Positions 13,441 to 25,198 are shown, counted from the first letter of the stretch. The stretch: DNA of 64,000 nucleotides from Megalonaias nervosa (GCA_016617855.1 JAECUM010096198.1:1-64000), one strand, 5' to 3'. The notes: generated by a model not told the origin, from the sequence alone. Translations and numbers: made by a program.

Positions 13441-14485
13441 GTTCAACAAGAATACTCACAATGCTTCAACAATCGTAGTTTGCAGGTCTTCAGTCGAAGT
13501 CCTAAAGTACTTCAGAGATGAAACCTGCTGGGTGCTCTTAATTTTCCCCGATATCTATGTGCTTTTTCCTAGCAGTATACTTTTTCACATTATCTCTGCC
13601 ACATGCCCACTGGGGCTTGCATTGTTGTGTATGACTTATCTGTCATACATGTACTAAATAATACTATTATTAAACAGTACATGTATGACGGGTATATTTT
13701 AAGCAACAAAACAAACCTATTTGCACATTCCCAATTTTTGAATTCGCGGACCACTGCGTGCAAAAAGCATAACGTAAATTGATATTTGATGGCTGAATGC
13801 AGGATCAATTTTTGCTGTATTCCAATCTATACTTCACTTTTTGTGGAATATATTTATTTTTCCTTGGAGGTGAAAACATTTTAACTATAGTGTAGCTTAA
13901 TTACAAAACAGTATTAATCCAGAAGATGAGATGGCGAACAGTTAATGATTAGTGGTGTCAGCACATATGTGGAAAAGTATGAACTCGAACATATTACAAA
14001 ATATGCAAATCTTTCAACATCTCAAAAAGTCCTACACTCAAAAACGTGCTCTTCTTTTAGTGTTTGTTTAAAACTAATTATAGATTCTATGAAATGGGCA
14101 TGTGCCATTTAAGGAAAAATTCTAGTTGGGCCCCAGTCTTCTTCACAAGTATTTGTAAAAGTTCTGTTCTAACTATAGACTAAAGAACTTTAAAATGCTT
14201 GCTACAGGGCAAATTGTAACAATTTGATATAGGTCTACTAACATCGTGACTTGCAGTGTGGCACAGTTATTGGCATCACTGGCCAATGCTGATATCGTGA
14301 GTAGCACTTTACGGGATACAAGTTATTTTATTCTGATTTAAGCCAATTGAGATTAGGGAAATTCGTGATTTTTTGCATGCAGTGTGAATCGCTATCGAGT
14401 CATGAAATTCATGCGAAAATCATGAATGTTGGCAGGGATGCAATTTCAAACCTCAAGGTCACCAAATATTAACCTGGTGTAACTT
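13441..14485. other. Non-coding, no clear feature
   Basis: Unique-looking DNA. The small ORFs at 13439-13657 (plus) and 13590-13808 (minus) overlap each other and have no domain or splice context. Confidence 0.4.
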
Positions 14486-14497
14486 CAATTCAAGTCT

Positions 14498-14721
14498 AAA
14501 GCGCTCACCGTTACGGATCACTGCCATCTCACCTCTGTCTGCGTGAGTTCGAGTCTCAGGCTCGGCTACCGTGGGTACATGAGAAAGCCTGCCAGTAGCT
14601 TCTCATGGGTCAGTGGTTCTTGACAAGGTTTTCCAGGGTTCTTAATCCACCAATTATACTGGCCGCCATGTATAGCCTATCTTGTGCTGAAAAATGGCGT
14701 TAAACCCTACAACAACAACAA
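14498..14721 (+). mobile_element. tRNA-derived SINE family A, 5'-truncated copy
   Basis: Starts inside the tRNA-like head (taaagcgctcaccgttacgg), includes a B-box-like gagttcgagtctc, then a body with ctggccgccatgtatagcc and the tail ggcgttaaaccctacaacaa. A perfect 12-bp target-site duplication, caattcaagtct, flanks it at 14486-14497 and 14722-14733. Compared with the 19.9-kb copy it lacks the first part of the head including most of the A box, as expected for incomplete reverse transcription. It lies in the intron after the COR exon, about 120 bp from that exon's donor. Confidence 0.85.
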
Positions 14722-14853
14722 CAATTCAAGTCTTAAATATACATATGCATTCATCATGCTAGACTTTGTGTGACAAAACAAAATTAATCTTTTCCACATC
14801 CAATAATTAAAAATTTGACATAGATGTTTTAAACTGTGAGTGGAAATGTGTAC

Positions 14854-15105
14854 CTTCACTCCAGCAGCCTTTCGCGTCATCAGCTCCTGTTCCAGGAGGA
14901 GCCAACGTGCTGGTATCTCCTCCCCCCAGTATGGTTGCTGTGATGCCACTTCTACAATTTTCCTCTTCAAATCTTCCAATTTACTGTCTACAATAGTGTT
15001 GTCAATGGCAAATTCCTCATCAACCAAGTGAAACCTGGTAGGTTTGTCTTTCAGATAAGAGCGGATCTTCCTGAAGTACCTCTCACAGATCTCATAATAT
15101 CTGCC
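14854..15105 (-). CDS. Roc-COR GTPase gene, exon 6 of those visible (COR start)
   Basis: Exon of 252 bp, phase 0 at both ends, with acceptor ...tttttag before 15105 and donor gtacac after 14854. It encodes 84 residues beginning GRYYEICERYFRKIRSYL and containing FHLVDEEFAIDN, then VASQQPYWGEEIPARWLLLE. This is the characteristic start of the COR (C-terminal of Roc) dimerisation region of ROCO proteins, where the PYWG-IPxRW signature is strongly conserved. It follows the Lys-rich exon at 18.4 kb in frame. Downstream COR exons must exist but none was recognised in 1-14.8 kb, so either they lie outside the window or I missed them. Confidence 0.85.
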
Positions 15106-15355
15106 CTAAAAATTGGGAATAGATTGACCAAAATATGAGCAATGGCAAAGACACTGAATTCATCACTGATACAAGTATTTATAGAATTTACAAGTCCATT
15201 CAGCCTAATATGTAATGACAAACAACCCTATTTCATCTCTGACATAAATATTTATAGAATGTCCATTCACCACAACATTTGTGTTTTCAGTTTGTGTTTT
15301 CAGTCACTGACAGCATTATTTAAGTCGGAGCTATAGCATTGGAAAAAGGATCTTG

Positions 15356-15414
<59 letters not shown>

Positions 15415-16160
15415 AAAATTTCTTTTTCATTCTATTTGGATGTAACAAATAGTTCTCTATTCACTCATTTTGTGCATACCGATTCAGACGAGAGCTAGTT
15501 AAATTTCAAAACACTTTTAAAACTTGCATATAGCAACATTTTTTTTAATTGACTTCTCTATGAACCTGACTCTGTGCAGACTGGCAATTTGTTTATTTGT
15601 GTGAAGGACATTTTAATAATAACAATCCTCTGTACATATACAGAAATACAACTATAATAATGATGATGCTAATAATAATAATAATAATAATGATCAATCC
15701 TCTATATATATACCAAAATACAAAATGAAAAAAAAAATGCTATGTTTTTCTTTCATCCAAAATATTATGTTTTGTCTTTAGTAGTCTGCAGTGATTTTAC
15801 TTCAAATTTTAGTATCTAGTTTGAAGTTTTTATCTCTGTCTGGACCACACCTTTTTTAATAAATGATGTTATCTCATTTTTTTAATAATGATCAAAGTGC
15901 AAATAATTGATAAGTTAACCCTTGCATTAAACGACTCCAGAGACCAAGTAGGGCTGATATTGCTCACCTGGGTTGCATAAAATTACACATGACCATTTCA
16001 ACCAGCTGACTTGGGTAGAATTGAAATAACAGGATTTCAAACATTGTATAACATTGGTTTTAGCAGTCTGATCAAAATCATACTTAACAAATGGACTCTA
16101 AAGTGGTAAAAAGACTCGGTTATCAGATTGCCTGATATAACACATGTCGTGAGAAAAAAC
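15106..16160. other. Intron with microsatellites
   Basis: Holds a (TA)n run of roughly 50 bp at about 15357-15410 and an ATA/ATG trinucleotide run near 15660-15692. No coding signal apart from the flanking exon. Confidence 0.6.
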
Positions 16161-16166
16161 ATCTGA

Positions 16167-16340
16167 CTCCACTCCACCAAGACATGTTTTAAAAAGGCGA
16201 TTCCACTCCACCAAGACATGTTTTAAAAAGGCGATTCCACTCCACCAACACATGCTTAAAAAGGTGATTCCACTCCACCAAGACATGTTTTAGCAAGAGT
16301 TTCAGCGAAATTTGAAGAGAGAGAGAGAGAGAGAGAGAGA
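16167..16340. repeat. 34-bp tandem repeat plus (GA)n
   Basis: Four copies of a roughly 34-bp unit (core ccactccaccaagacatgtt) run from about 16167 to 16292, followed by a pure (GA)n run at about 16317-16340. The nested minus-strand ORFs at 16037-16286 are translated repeat. Confidence 0.85.
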
Positions 16341-17035
16341 TTTCCTGACTAATGCCTTTTACTTTCAGTATGCATATATCGTACAGGACAGATTACATGT
16401 ATACAGTTGATCTGTCACAGAGGCAAAAGGTAAGGCAGTCAAAGATAAACAACCGCCATTTCAATGACTACATATATGACTGTAATAACATTCCCAGATA
16501 AACTGCAATTTGTTTGAAGTTAGTGGAATAAACGATGCATGTTACATGAAAATTTGTAACCTGTCTTTATTAAAAATTCGTGGCAAGCTCATGATCAGCA
16601 ACATCTGCTTGAGGTCAGTTTTTACTTCTGATATGAAATACAAAACAGGATCATTTTGGTTGTAGGAATAATGTGCAAGTGTGATTCATCTCTGAAGAAC
16701 AAAGACAAGGAAACAAATTCAGTGAAGGATCTGCAAAGCAAGTAAAGCCCAACGATATTAAACTTCCAAACTACTGACTTTGTGATGTGGGATCACCCTT
16801 TCTATTATGTGTGGATTTCCCTGGTAATTGCACTCTTCTATAATCTTGATTATATATGCCTATTTACCTCCACGACTTATTTTATGTCTAAGGGATCGTT
16901 GATCGTCAGATATAGTAAAATTACATTTTTTATGAGGAGCATGATGTAAAATTTTAATAGATTGGGTGGGGCAGGGGTTAATTCCTCTGTGGAAATGTTT
17001 TTATGATGTGTTAGCATGGTGTACTGGTACGACTC
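16341..17035. other. Intron, no clear feature
   Basis: Unique-looking AT-rich DNA with no exon-like block, SINE head or array. Confidence 0.4.
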
Positions 17036-17481
17036 TTATCTAGTTTGAGAAATTGTCAGTTTCTTTTTTCTAGTGAGATCTGGAAATGAAATAATATTCA
17101 ACACATTTGCCATAGTCAGAGACAACATGCCATCAGCAACTATTGCGGTTTTTTTTAAGCCAAATGATGTCACACAGGTGAGCATATCTTTCTCCAAGAT
17201 CATTAATCTTGTTTTAGTCTGATGAGCCATGGGATAAATGGCACTGCATGTCCAGATGGATATGTTACTGAGGTGAAATCAATTTTTCCAATTTCCTCAT
17301 CAGCACTGTAATATATATAAAGTTTAGGAACCCCAAAGACTACTTTTTGATTTTGTTCCCATTGTGAAAGTGTGATTACTCTTGGCTGACCAAGCACTGA
17401 CTTAGGGAACTTTGCATGGCCCCTGTCCTCAATGTCTACATGCTTTGCATTCTCGTTCCTTTCCAATTGGATCCAGGGCAT
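17036..17481 (-). other. Overlapping minus-strand ORFs, unassigned
   Basis: Two overlapping minus-strand ORFs of 92 and 64 residues (17481-17203 and 17230-17036) look protein-like in composition (FGVPKLYIYYSADEEIGKID, then VTYPSGHAVPFIPWL). No family is recognised and no splice sites fit them into the Roc-COR gene. The first ORF begins inside the 83-bp repeat. This may be the remnant of a transposon gene or of a processed copy. Confidence 0.2.
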
Positions 17482-17745
17482 GTCAGTCCCATCTTTGTAT
17501 GGTCCCTGACCTCAATGTATACATGCTTTGCATTCTCGTTCCTTTCCAATTGGATCCAGGGCATGTCAGTCCCATCTTTGTATGGCCCCTGACCTCAATG
17601 TCTACATGCTTTGCATTCTCGTTCCTTTCCAATTGGATCCAGGGCATGTCAGTCCCATCTTTGTATGGTCCCTGACCTCAATTTCTACATGCTTTGCATT
17701 CTCGTTCCTTTCCAATTGGATCCAGGGCATGTCAATGCCATCTTG
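17405..17745. repeat. 83-bp tandem repeat, four copies
   Basis: The phrase tgctttgcattctcgttcct occurs at 17441, 17524, 17607 and 17690, an exact 83-bp spacing, with only a few substitutions between copies. The plus-strand ORFs at 17412-17827 are frame-shifted translations of this unit. Confidence 0.92.
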
Positions 17746-18389
17746 GTGCAGGTACTCTTCCACCAGTAATTTGTATTACTTGCCAATGTCAGCTTGTTTT
17801 GTAAGTTGTGCCAATATTCCATCATAGATCCAAGATTTTGCAGAATGCACCAAAAGATCGGTGTTCGTCTTTATGTTTGATTGATCCCCCAATTATTTTC
17901 CAAGGCTACTGTTTTAAGCAAAGTGAATTCTAATTTGAAAAGGTCAAAGATCATTAAAGTAGTTGAGAATCGTATCAGATGTGTATTGATGTTGAAGCCA
18001 TTGCATCTAATGGTGTTGCCAGTAACAAGCAGAGAAATTAAGCTAGCCGTAAGCCTTGTGCCACAGCTTGAAAGTGACATCTGCATTCCATTACCATGAT
18101 TCTTGTGGAGGTTAAATAAATAAAAGCCATTGCCCAGAGTACTAATAATGTCATATCATTGCTTTGTGTAAAACCAATGATTTGAAAGTCTTGCACTGAA
18201 TTCCAGGAATACAAACCAGAGGCATGGATAGCATAATCCAACCAATGGATATAATTATGTCTGATCATTGGTCACAACCATTCAATTGCCAGATAATTAA
18301 ATACAGCAGATATCAAAAACTATTCCAAGAAGAAATATTCATACTAAACCATTTTTATTTATGACCATTGTCATAACTGACAGACAAAC
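17746..18389. other. Intron, no assignable feature
   Basis: Short ORFs on both strands (17871-18099, 18038-18268) overlap each other. None shows a known motif or usable splice boundaries. Confidence 0.4.
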
Positions 18390-18472
18390 CTTTGCACTCT
18401 TCTTGCGACCTGGAGACAGTCTTGACTTCTTTTCTGTCTTCAGATGATCTTCAGCAGGTAAGGCATGGGCAC
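18390..18472 (-). CDS. Roc-COR GTPase gene, exon 5 of those visible (basic linker)
   Basis: An 83-bp exon with acceptor ccttttgcag and donor gtttgt. It enters in phase 1 and leaves in phase 0, exactly compatible with the exons at 25.2 and 15.1 kb. It encodes 28 residues including HALPAEDHLKTEKKSRLSPG and ending RKKSAK. The composition is basic and disordered. With the preceding exon it forms an insert of about 86 residues between the Roc G4 motif and COR. No enzymatic motif is present. Confidence 0.75.
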
Positions 18473-18534
18473 CTGCAAAAGGAATTGTTTATACTGCAAT
18501 CTTTATGTTTCATAAATCTAACATATCTGAACCC

Positions 18535-18614
18535 AAAATCATTTTCCAACAGGGTTTGGAGTTGATGGAACAGCCATCAATTGCCCATTTCTTCAACTGG
18601 GATGGTATGCACAA
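18535..18614 (-). pseudogene. Decayed duplicate of the 83-bp linker exon
   Basis: About 140 bp upstream (in gene direction) of the linker exon, the minus strand repeats its acceptor (ccttttacag versus ccttttgcag). It then reads VVHTIPVEEMGN and a TGA in the phase that the preceding exon would impose, against GAHALPAEDHLK in the real exon. The adjacent intron text aaaggaattgtttat is duplicated too. This looks like a tandem duplication of exon plus flank followed by loss of coding ability. The similarity is partial, so chance is not excluded. Confidence 0.45.
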
Positions 18615-19635
18615 CTGTAAAAGGAATTGTTTATGATGCAGTCTTTAATTTGTATGCCTCTAACAGATATGAACTTTAAGAATAGATTTATTGGGGGTGG
18701 GGAGAAATACAGTAAACATGCCTTTATTAGAATTCATTACTATATACAAAATGCATGATGCAGATACAATCTTGATAGGCTGAAAATAATTAAATGGCAT
18801 CCACAAATAGCTTCCCACCAGGTTTTTGTTAAACTGGTACTTTTTGGGTAAAATTATATTGTACACATCAAGATATATCCACGTACCAAGTAACATCGCC
18901 CAGGGGTCAACTGTACTTGAGAAACTGACCACATCACTGAAGTATACAAAACTATGACATAGATATTAATTGGTCTAAATCGACATACACACATGCCATC
19001 ATGATCAAGCTTCTGCAATGCATGATTGAATCTGATGATCATTTACATCACTGTCTCATAAACGCTTATCAAGTATGTATCAGCAATTTTACAAATCATA
19101 TTTACTCTGTTACCACTTCCTTTAATTGTATTAAACGAGTCATTAATAATTTGCTTTATGATGTGGGTCCTATTGACATAGCATGGAATCCTCCCTTCCA
19201 CTACTTTAGTTTCTGAGGCAATCAGTATTTATCACTATTTTAAAATGTAACAGCCAGCATTTCTAATAATTTCATCCACTTTTCCTGATAATTTACTAGT
19301 GCTGAAATCAATTTTCAAATGAGAATACATTTTGCTGAATATCCAGACAGGAAATTAGTTTTCAAATATCTGTTGCATCAATTTTTAAAGTACCTAAGTC
19401 TTAATCAAACTCAGGCAGAGAACAACTGATTGATCTACCATACTATATACACAAACTGTAGTCCCTCAAAGCTATCAACCTGACAGCAGCAATATTACCC
19501 CATAAATATATGGGAACACCTTTAGGACAGAAATACATCATAATATAAATCTTGTCAATCTCAATTGTTATACAGTGGTGCAAAGTCATTGAAATCCAAT
19601 AAATCCAATGAAGCACAAAGACTTACTTCAGACAG
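18615..19635. other. Intron, no clear feature
   Basis: AT-rich intronic DNA. ORFs at 18660-18932, 18854-19042 and 19001-19216 have no motif and no splice support. Confidence 0.4.
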
Positions 19636-19905
19636 AATAGTGATAACAAGATTTGTAAGATGGTTGCCATTGTGGCTATATTGAACATCACATAAATACC
19701 ATTTTAATTTAGGACCAACTAGATTTAACATTTAATTGAATCCCATGCTCATATGACAATTCAGGAGGAGCAGAGATAACACAAATTAAAGATGGCAAAT
19801 GCATAATGATGTCCAAGCAGTACCATTTTCATCATGGTCGAAGTAGATCCTGGAATGGATGTGTGTGCAAAGTTACATGGCAACCCTATACATATTGTTA
19901 GAGTA
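19636..19905. repeat. Dispersed ~130-140-bp repeat family, locus 2
   Basis: Contains gataacaagatttgtaagatgg, then a block ending ttaatttaggaccaactaga and cattcagg-ggagcagagataac in the same order as at 6.6-7.6 kb and 47.6-48.5 kb. It covers roughly two units. Confidence 0.6.
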
Positions 19906-19922
19906 GTGACGCCAAGCTTTTG

Positions 19923-20172
19923 TTGTTGTTGTTGTAGGGTTTAACGCCATTTTTCAGCACACGATAGGCTATACATGGCGGCCAGTATTAATGGTGGAGG
20001 AAGAACCCGGGAAAACCCCGGAAAGAACCACCGACCCACGAGAAGCTACTGGCAAGCTTTCTCACATATCTACATTGACCGAATCCGAGACTCGAACCCA
20101 CGCAGACAGAGGTGAGATGGCAGTGATCCGTAACGGACAGCGCTTTAGACCACTCGGCCACTCGGTGCCCCG
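19923..20172 (-). mobile_element. tRNA-derived SINE family A, full-length copy
   Basis: A 250-bp element on the minus strand. The head begins gggcaccgagtggccgagtgg, with an A box of the TGGCCGAGTGGTC type and a B box ggttcgagtctc, as in a long-variable-arm tRNA (Leu/Ser type). The body contains ctggccgccatgtatagcc and the 3' end ggcgttaaaccctacaacaa. Flanking it is a perfect 13-bp target-site duplication, cgccaagcttttg, at 19910-19922 and 20173-20185. The head is complete and could be recognised by RNA polymerase III. Confidence 0.92.
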
Positions 20173-20515
20173 CGCCAAGCTTTTGCTAACTGATGGATCA
20201 ATGACAGATGACAGACTGCAGTCGATTACGTAAGATTTACTAGTCTATGACCAGCAGACCTAATAAAGGGTAAATGTATTCTTTATCAAAGTTGAATCGA
20301 GGAATATATAATTATTTTTTGCCCATCACAATTAATCTTAACGTGTAAAATTGGACTTGTTTAACCTAATAATATCACTTCACAAGCTATATGCAGTATA
20401 CAATTTGCATACATTGTAGTACTTTAACTCACTCAACCACTGTTCTTTGTGTGCTTGTATGGGTTTAAACTGTAAACCAGACTTCTAAATTACAGTGAGG
20501 AAATTGTAATCAATG
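20173..20515. other. Intron, no clear feature
   Basis: Starts with the right-hand SINE duplication, then featureless AT-rich DNA. Confidence 0.4.
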
Positions 20516-20880
20516 ACTTCTGGTTCCAAACTTACATTAGTATTCATGATCACCATTTTGACTTCAAACTTACATCAGTACTCATGATCACCATTTTGAC
20601 TTCAAACTTACATCAGTACTCATGATCACCATTTTGACTTCAAACTTACATCAGTACTCATGATCACCATTTTGACTTCAAACTTACATCAGTACTCATG
20701 ATCACCATTTTGATTTCAAACTTACATCAGTACTCATGATCACCATTTTGACTTCAAACTTACATCAGTATTCATGATCACCATTCTGTCTTCAAACTTA
20801 CATCAGTACTCATGATCATCATTCTGACTTCAAACTTACATCAGTACTCATGATCACCTTCTGACTTCAAACTTACTATT
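20516..20880. repeat. 38-bp tandem repeat, ~9 copies
   Basis: Units with core cttacatcagtactcatgat followed by caccattttgacttcaaa repeat at 38-bp spacing. The central copies are identical and the edges diverged. Confidence 0.92.
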
Positions 20881-20989
20881 CATTCAGGAATGTGAGAAAT
20901 TATCCTTCATTATTCGTTTATGTTATATAACAAAATTCCACACCTGGTATCATAATTCAAGATCTGGTGCAAACTATTAATACAAGGGG

Positions 20990-21370
20990 TGACAAATCAA
21001 TACAAAGCAACTGTAACCCTATACAAGGATATGAAAGTAACTTTAATCCTCAGCAGTCATGAATAATTATTAGACATTCACCTTTTTATTCTTTAAATTG
21101 AGAATTCAGGTACTGACACCCACTTACATCATAAAACAAGATTAAATATTGACGATATACACTCTCATTCTACAAATCACACATGGTGTAAAAATTGCGT
21201 TGTTCGAAAAATGATTCCCATCTCCCGCCTCATCAATTCACCACTAGTATTTGTTAGCCTGTCCGCATGCTCAGCCAATGGTAACATAAATCAACAAAAG
21301 TAAGACATCCCAAACTTGTTCCTCATGGACAATTTAAGTACTTTACGGTTCGTTTAACAGACACATTTAT
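20990..21370. repeat. Dispersed intronic repeat, copy 1
   Basis: Shares a series of ordered phrases with 24350-24690 in the same orientation, including cagtcat-aa-aattattag-cattcacctttttattcttta and later blocks near 21200-21340. No coding content. Confidence 0.55.
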
Positions 21371-22095
21371 GAAGAGTTCGTCTGTTGCACTGCATTTCAT
21401 CTACTTCAATCCAAGCAGATGCATATCAACGGAGACACTTCTAATTAAGGCATCTAAAATGATGAGTAGTGTACTTTAACTGTACATGAGAACAAGTTTG
21501 GAATATCTCCTTTATGTTATATACATTGTTAGAGGCGGAACATACCATGAAGATATGCAAAAGTAGAACAGAATCTACAAAGGGATGATTTCCAATTGCA
21601 TCAGATTGTTGCCTTGTGTTAATAGGTGTACAGGAGTGGCAATAGCCAACAGTGTTCCTCTTTCAAAGTCAGAAATGAATGCATGTGGGTCATGGTGGCT
21701 GTTTTCCATCTGCTGGAAGTACAGTGTGAATGATTCTGCTGTTATTTGTTTCCACTCCTGCACCCAGACCTGCTTAGATACGAAACATTTTCCTTTCACA
21801 CGGAAAATGCACCATTTCTTCTGTTTTAAGATAACTTTGTAATCCCCTCCTCATATAAGCTAAGACAGAATACTGGTAATAAGATTTTTAAAACCTATTC
21901 TTGCATTACAAAACAAAATGGTATGGTGACGAAGGTAAGTCATGCAGCCAGTCAAATGGAGCATCCTGAAATAGCTACAAATGTTGAATTAGAACCACCA
22001 AATACTAACAGGCAGTGTGTTTTGAAGAATATTTGTTATCTTGTTAAGAACTGGAATAGCAATAATTGTTACCTTCTCAAGAATGGGAATGGCAA
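21371..22095. other. Intron, no assignable feature
   Basis: Overlapping ORFs at 21575-21842 on both strands and 21923-22183 on the plus strand have no recognised motif. The latter runs into a SINE relic. Confidence 0.4.
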
Positions 22096-22097
22096 AT

Positions 22098-22258
22098 CAT
22101 CAAGCACAAGAGAGCAAGACAGGCTATACATGGTGGCTAGTATAACTGGTGGAGGATCCACAATAGCCAAGTCCAAGATTTGAATCCATGCAGACAGAGG
22201 TGAGACAGCAGTGATTGGTGACAGCAAGCACTTTAGACCACCCAGCCACCCAGGGCCC
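22098..22258 (-). mobile_element. tRNA-derived SINE family A, degraded copy
   Basis: Minus-strand relic of the same SINE as at 19.9 kb. It includes the head remnant gggccctgggtggctgggtgg and cctctgtctgcatgg, and ends near ccatgtatagcctg. It lacks the ggcgttaaaccc tail, and substitutions are numerous. Confidence 0.75.
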
Positions 22259-22445
22259 TTGTCTTAAATCAATGTGATTGGGTAAGTATTCTTAGAGAGA
22301 TAGAATTTACTAGAAAACAAATTGCCTTCTCCTTTGAATGTTTCCCAATCATATTAACATAGAAAAAATACATGGATGTGCATATGATTTGGATATTTAA
22401 CATAGCTGTTACAATAGTTCAGTCCTATCACTATGAGGTCTGAAG

Positions 22446-22695
22446 TGTGGCAGTTTATAGTGTTGTATAGCACTGAGGCATCATGCCGCACTCATGTATC
22501 ATGTCCCACCCAAACAGATTATCCTGATACCAGGCTGACCACTCCTAACACTAACTTCTTAATGCTGAGCACCATGCAAGGCAGCTGCTTGTACCATTTG
22601 CATGAGTCGTTGGTATGACTCGGCCAGGGTTCAAACCCATGACCTCCCTCATCGGAGGCAGGTGCTCTAACGACATAGGCCACATGAGCAGTCAG
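22446..22695 (-). mobile_element. tRNA-derived SINE family B, degraded copy
   Basis: The minus strand starts with a tRNA-like head, gctcatgtggcctatgtcg, with a B-box-like gggtttgaaccc. It continues through a body containing cagcctggtatcagg and cataatgcc-type text shared with the 60.5-kb copy. It is about 250 bp and diverged. Family B is distinct from family A in both head and body. Confidence 0.75.
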
Positions 22696-24095
22696 AAAAT
22701 CCGTAATAGACAAAGGGAATACTAAGTATCCTTACTATACCTCGTGTCTATTTCTAAGTTCACATAATCTGTAATTGTACTGTCATGTCGAGAACATGAT
22801 TACTGAAATCTTATTACCATCAAAATTTGTTGGCAAATCAAGCAGATCTAATTGGCTGTCTGGTTTAACTGAGTCTGGTGGCTGCGTGGGCCACAACCAC
22901 TTGACCACCAGATTCAGGTTTTGTCTCTGCAAAAGTAAATTCCTGAGACAGAAGTTCAAGATGGTTGATTCTGCATACCAGCCAGCAGCTTCTATCATGT
23001 ATCTAAACACTGAATTCAAACATGAGGCTCACAAAAATTACTCTAATTTCATGAGCCAAAATCATCATGAGGTGACTCTGATATTTAGAGCCATCAGGTT
23101 ACGCACAGCATGTAGCGTTCTTAAGCCAAGAAAATTGGGCTTGAGAGGAGATATCCTGCATGACCGTTTTCATGGGAAAAAGAATCAGGTGAAGTTACCA
23201 CAACCTGTATCTATGCAGTTCAAGTAGTACTTGAGGGCACAGACATAATGTTGCATGGCCACGGTTCTTGACATAATTATAAACGGGAGGGAGTGGATGA
23301 CAAATGTCACTGACATTAACTGGTTCTTGGCTACAAAACCTGTTTGCGTCATGAGGATCAACAAACCATCTGAATGGAACTGAAGATAGTTTTTTGAGTG
23401 TTGATTGAAATGTCAGAAAACTCATTCACCCTGGATGCTGAAGGAAAAGCTATCAGGAAATAGGTTTCATATGACAACAGCTTCAGCAAGGTCTGGGTGA
23501 TTGGCTCGAAGTTATCTGAATTGAGCCATATAAAGACCCAAGAACCAGGGCAGATTTCATTTTGGAAACCTAGTGAGGGATTTCGATCTATTCAAATCAA
23601 ATTAAACTAGCAGCAACAGTAAGTGGAGATAATGGCAAAAGATAATGCTTTCTTCCTATATGATATAGACAGAAAAGACCAATGTTTGTCTTTAAGTAGG
23701 GGTTGATTTGGGATGCAGCAGGAATATATTCCTAATATTAATGTGATCGTGGAACATATTCAAAAGATAAACAAGTGTACTGCTTTTGGAATTAGAATGT
23801 CAGTCCACAGGCTGGCAGAGTAGGGTCTATATTAAGGGAAACAGAAGTGGGGAAATACTACTGCTTTGCTGCAGACAATTATTAATCAATGTTTGTTTAA
23901 TCCATTTGTATTTTATGAATATTTACAACACTAAAAATGGTATTTCCTACAGAGTGAATAGTCCACATTACAACAACTGACTAAAGTTTACTGAATAGAA
24001 CAAGACTCAATCTAAGTAAAAAATATAGGGACAAGTTACATGAGGTAAAAGACTGAAATCCCAGGGAAACCTGGATTATATTGTAAATAATTTCC
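22696..24095. other. Intron, no assignable feature
   Basis: Includes the longest motif-free ORF of the region (22775-23227, plus, 150 residues) with an overlapping minus ORF. Neither has a known domain or splice boundaries compatible with the host gene. Confidence 0.4.
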
Positions 24096-24099
24096 ACTA

Positions 24100-24300
24100 C
24101 GTATGCAAATGCATGTGTGTGTGTGTGTGTGTGACTTGATGACTGGATATATTACATCAATGTGTGTTCCATGTGTCACTCAGAATACTAGGTGTGAAAT
24201 GATTCATGTATGTGTCTTTGTGTGTCTTGATGACTGGATGGATTACATCTATTACATCAATGTGTTTTCTCAATGTCTTGGGGTGAAATGATACATCAAT
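24100..24300. repeat. (TG)n and imperfect duplication
   Basis: A (TG)n run at about 24114-24133 is followed by two imperfect copies of a segment containing cttgatgactggat and attacatcaatgtgt. Confidence 0.7.
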
Positions 24301-24349
24301 TCAGCAATGCACTAATACCATACCAATATGCTTATTGATATAAGAGAAA

Positions 24350-24690
24350 TCGATAGAAAACAATACATACCCATATAAATTACTTTAATATTCAGCAGTC
24401 ATAAACAATTATTAGTCATTCACCTTTTTATTCTTTAAACTGAGAAAAATGCAGCAGTGACAGGCACTCAACGTTTATCAGTAACAAAGAAAAGTATGTT
24501 GATAGCCCCATGCTTCTCCTCTACAAATTAACACAAGGTGACGTGGTTTGTAATATCCCCCCTCCCCAAATCACCAATTCCATGCTAATTATCTTATTCC
24601 AACAGCATGTTCATCATAAAGGAGACATTCCAAATGTGTCCCCATGCATAATGAAGTACTTTACTCATATAATCACTTTCGTGCCAAGTT
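24350..24690. repeat. Dispersed intronic repeat, copy 2
   Basis: Second copy of the 20990-21370 module in the same orientation, sharing cagtcataaacaattattag and cattcacctttttattcttt. Confidence 0.55.
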
Positions 24691-25198
24691 ACTCTTTTGA
24701 TTCATATCTTGTTGACCTAGATTCAATTTGATGGGCACACTTCTGGTGCGTTGTGCAATGAATTACGTTACAGGATAAACAATACCAATCACAACTTAAT
24801 ATTGCTCACACTCCTTGTGCAACACACAGGAAGTATTGGCAAAGAAATATTTTATCAGAACCTTAAACAAAATTATTGCAAAAACTACACCTATATTTTG
24901 TGATCACCTATTTTAAATAGCTACAGATCAAAACAGAAGCATGCTTAAAGTAGAATTCATAACTGTATTACATGATTACCATTCTTAAACAGACTCATTT
25001 TAGTGGTTACTCAAACTGAATCATTGTTGAAATTAACCACTATCAATGACCAACCTGTTTTACTATGACATTTGTCTCAAGTCTGATTGAAATGAATAAC
25101 AAAACTGATCAAACCACAGGATTATAACCAATAAGAGGAAAGTGCATCTCTTATACTGCAAACAATTATTTATGGATTTTATGCATCCCTTTACCTAC
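24691..25198. other. Intron, no clear feature
   Basis: Unique-looking AT-rich DNA leading to the donor of the 25.2-kb exon. Confidence 0.4.

Noticed and set aside
17412..17827. Overlapping plus-strand ORFs of 87 and 99 residues
   Set aside because: Both are frame-shifted translations of the 83-bp tandem repeat.
22775..23227. 150-residue plus-strand ORF, the longest motif-free ORF of its region
   Set aside because: No recognisable domain, an opposing ORF on the other strand, and no splice boundaries compatible with the host gene. It is probably a chance open frame.
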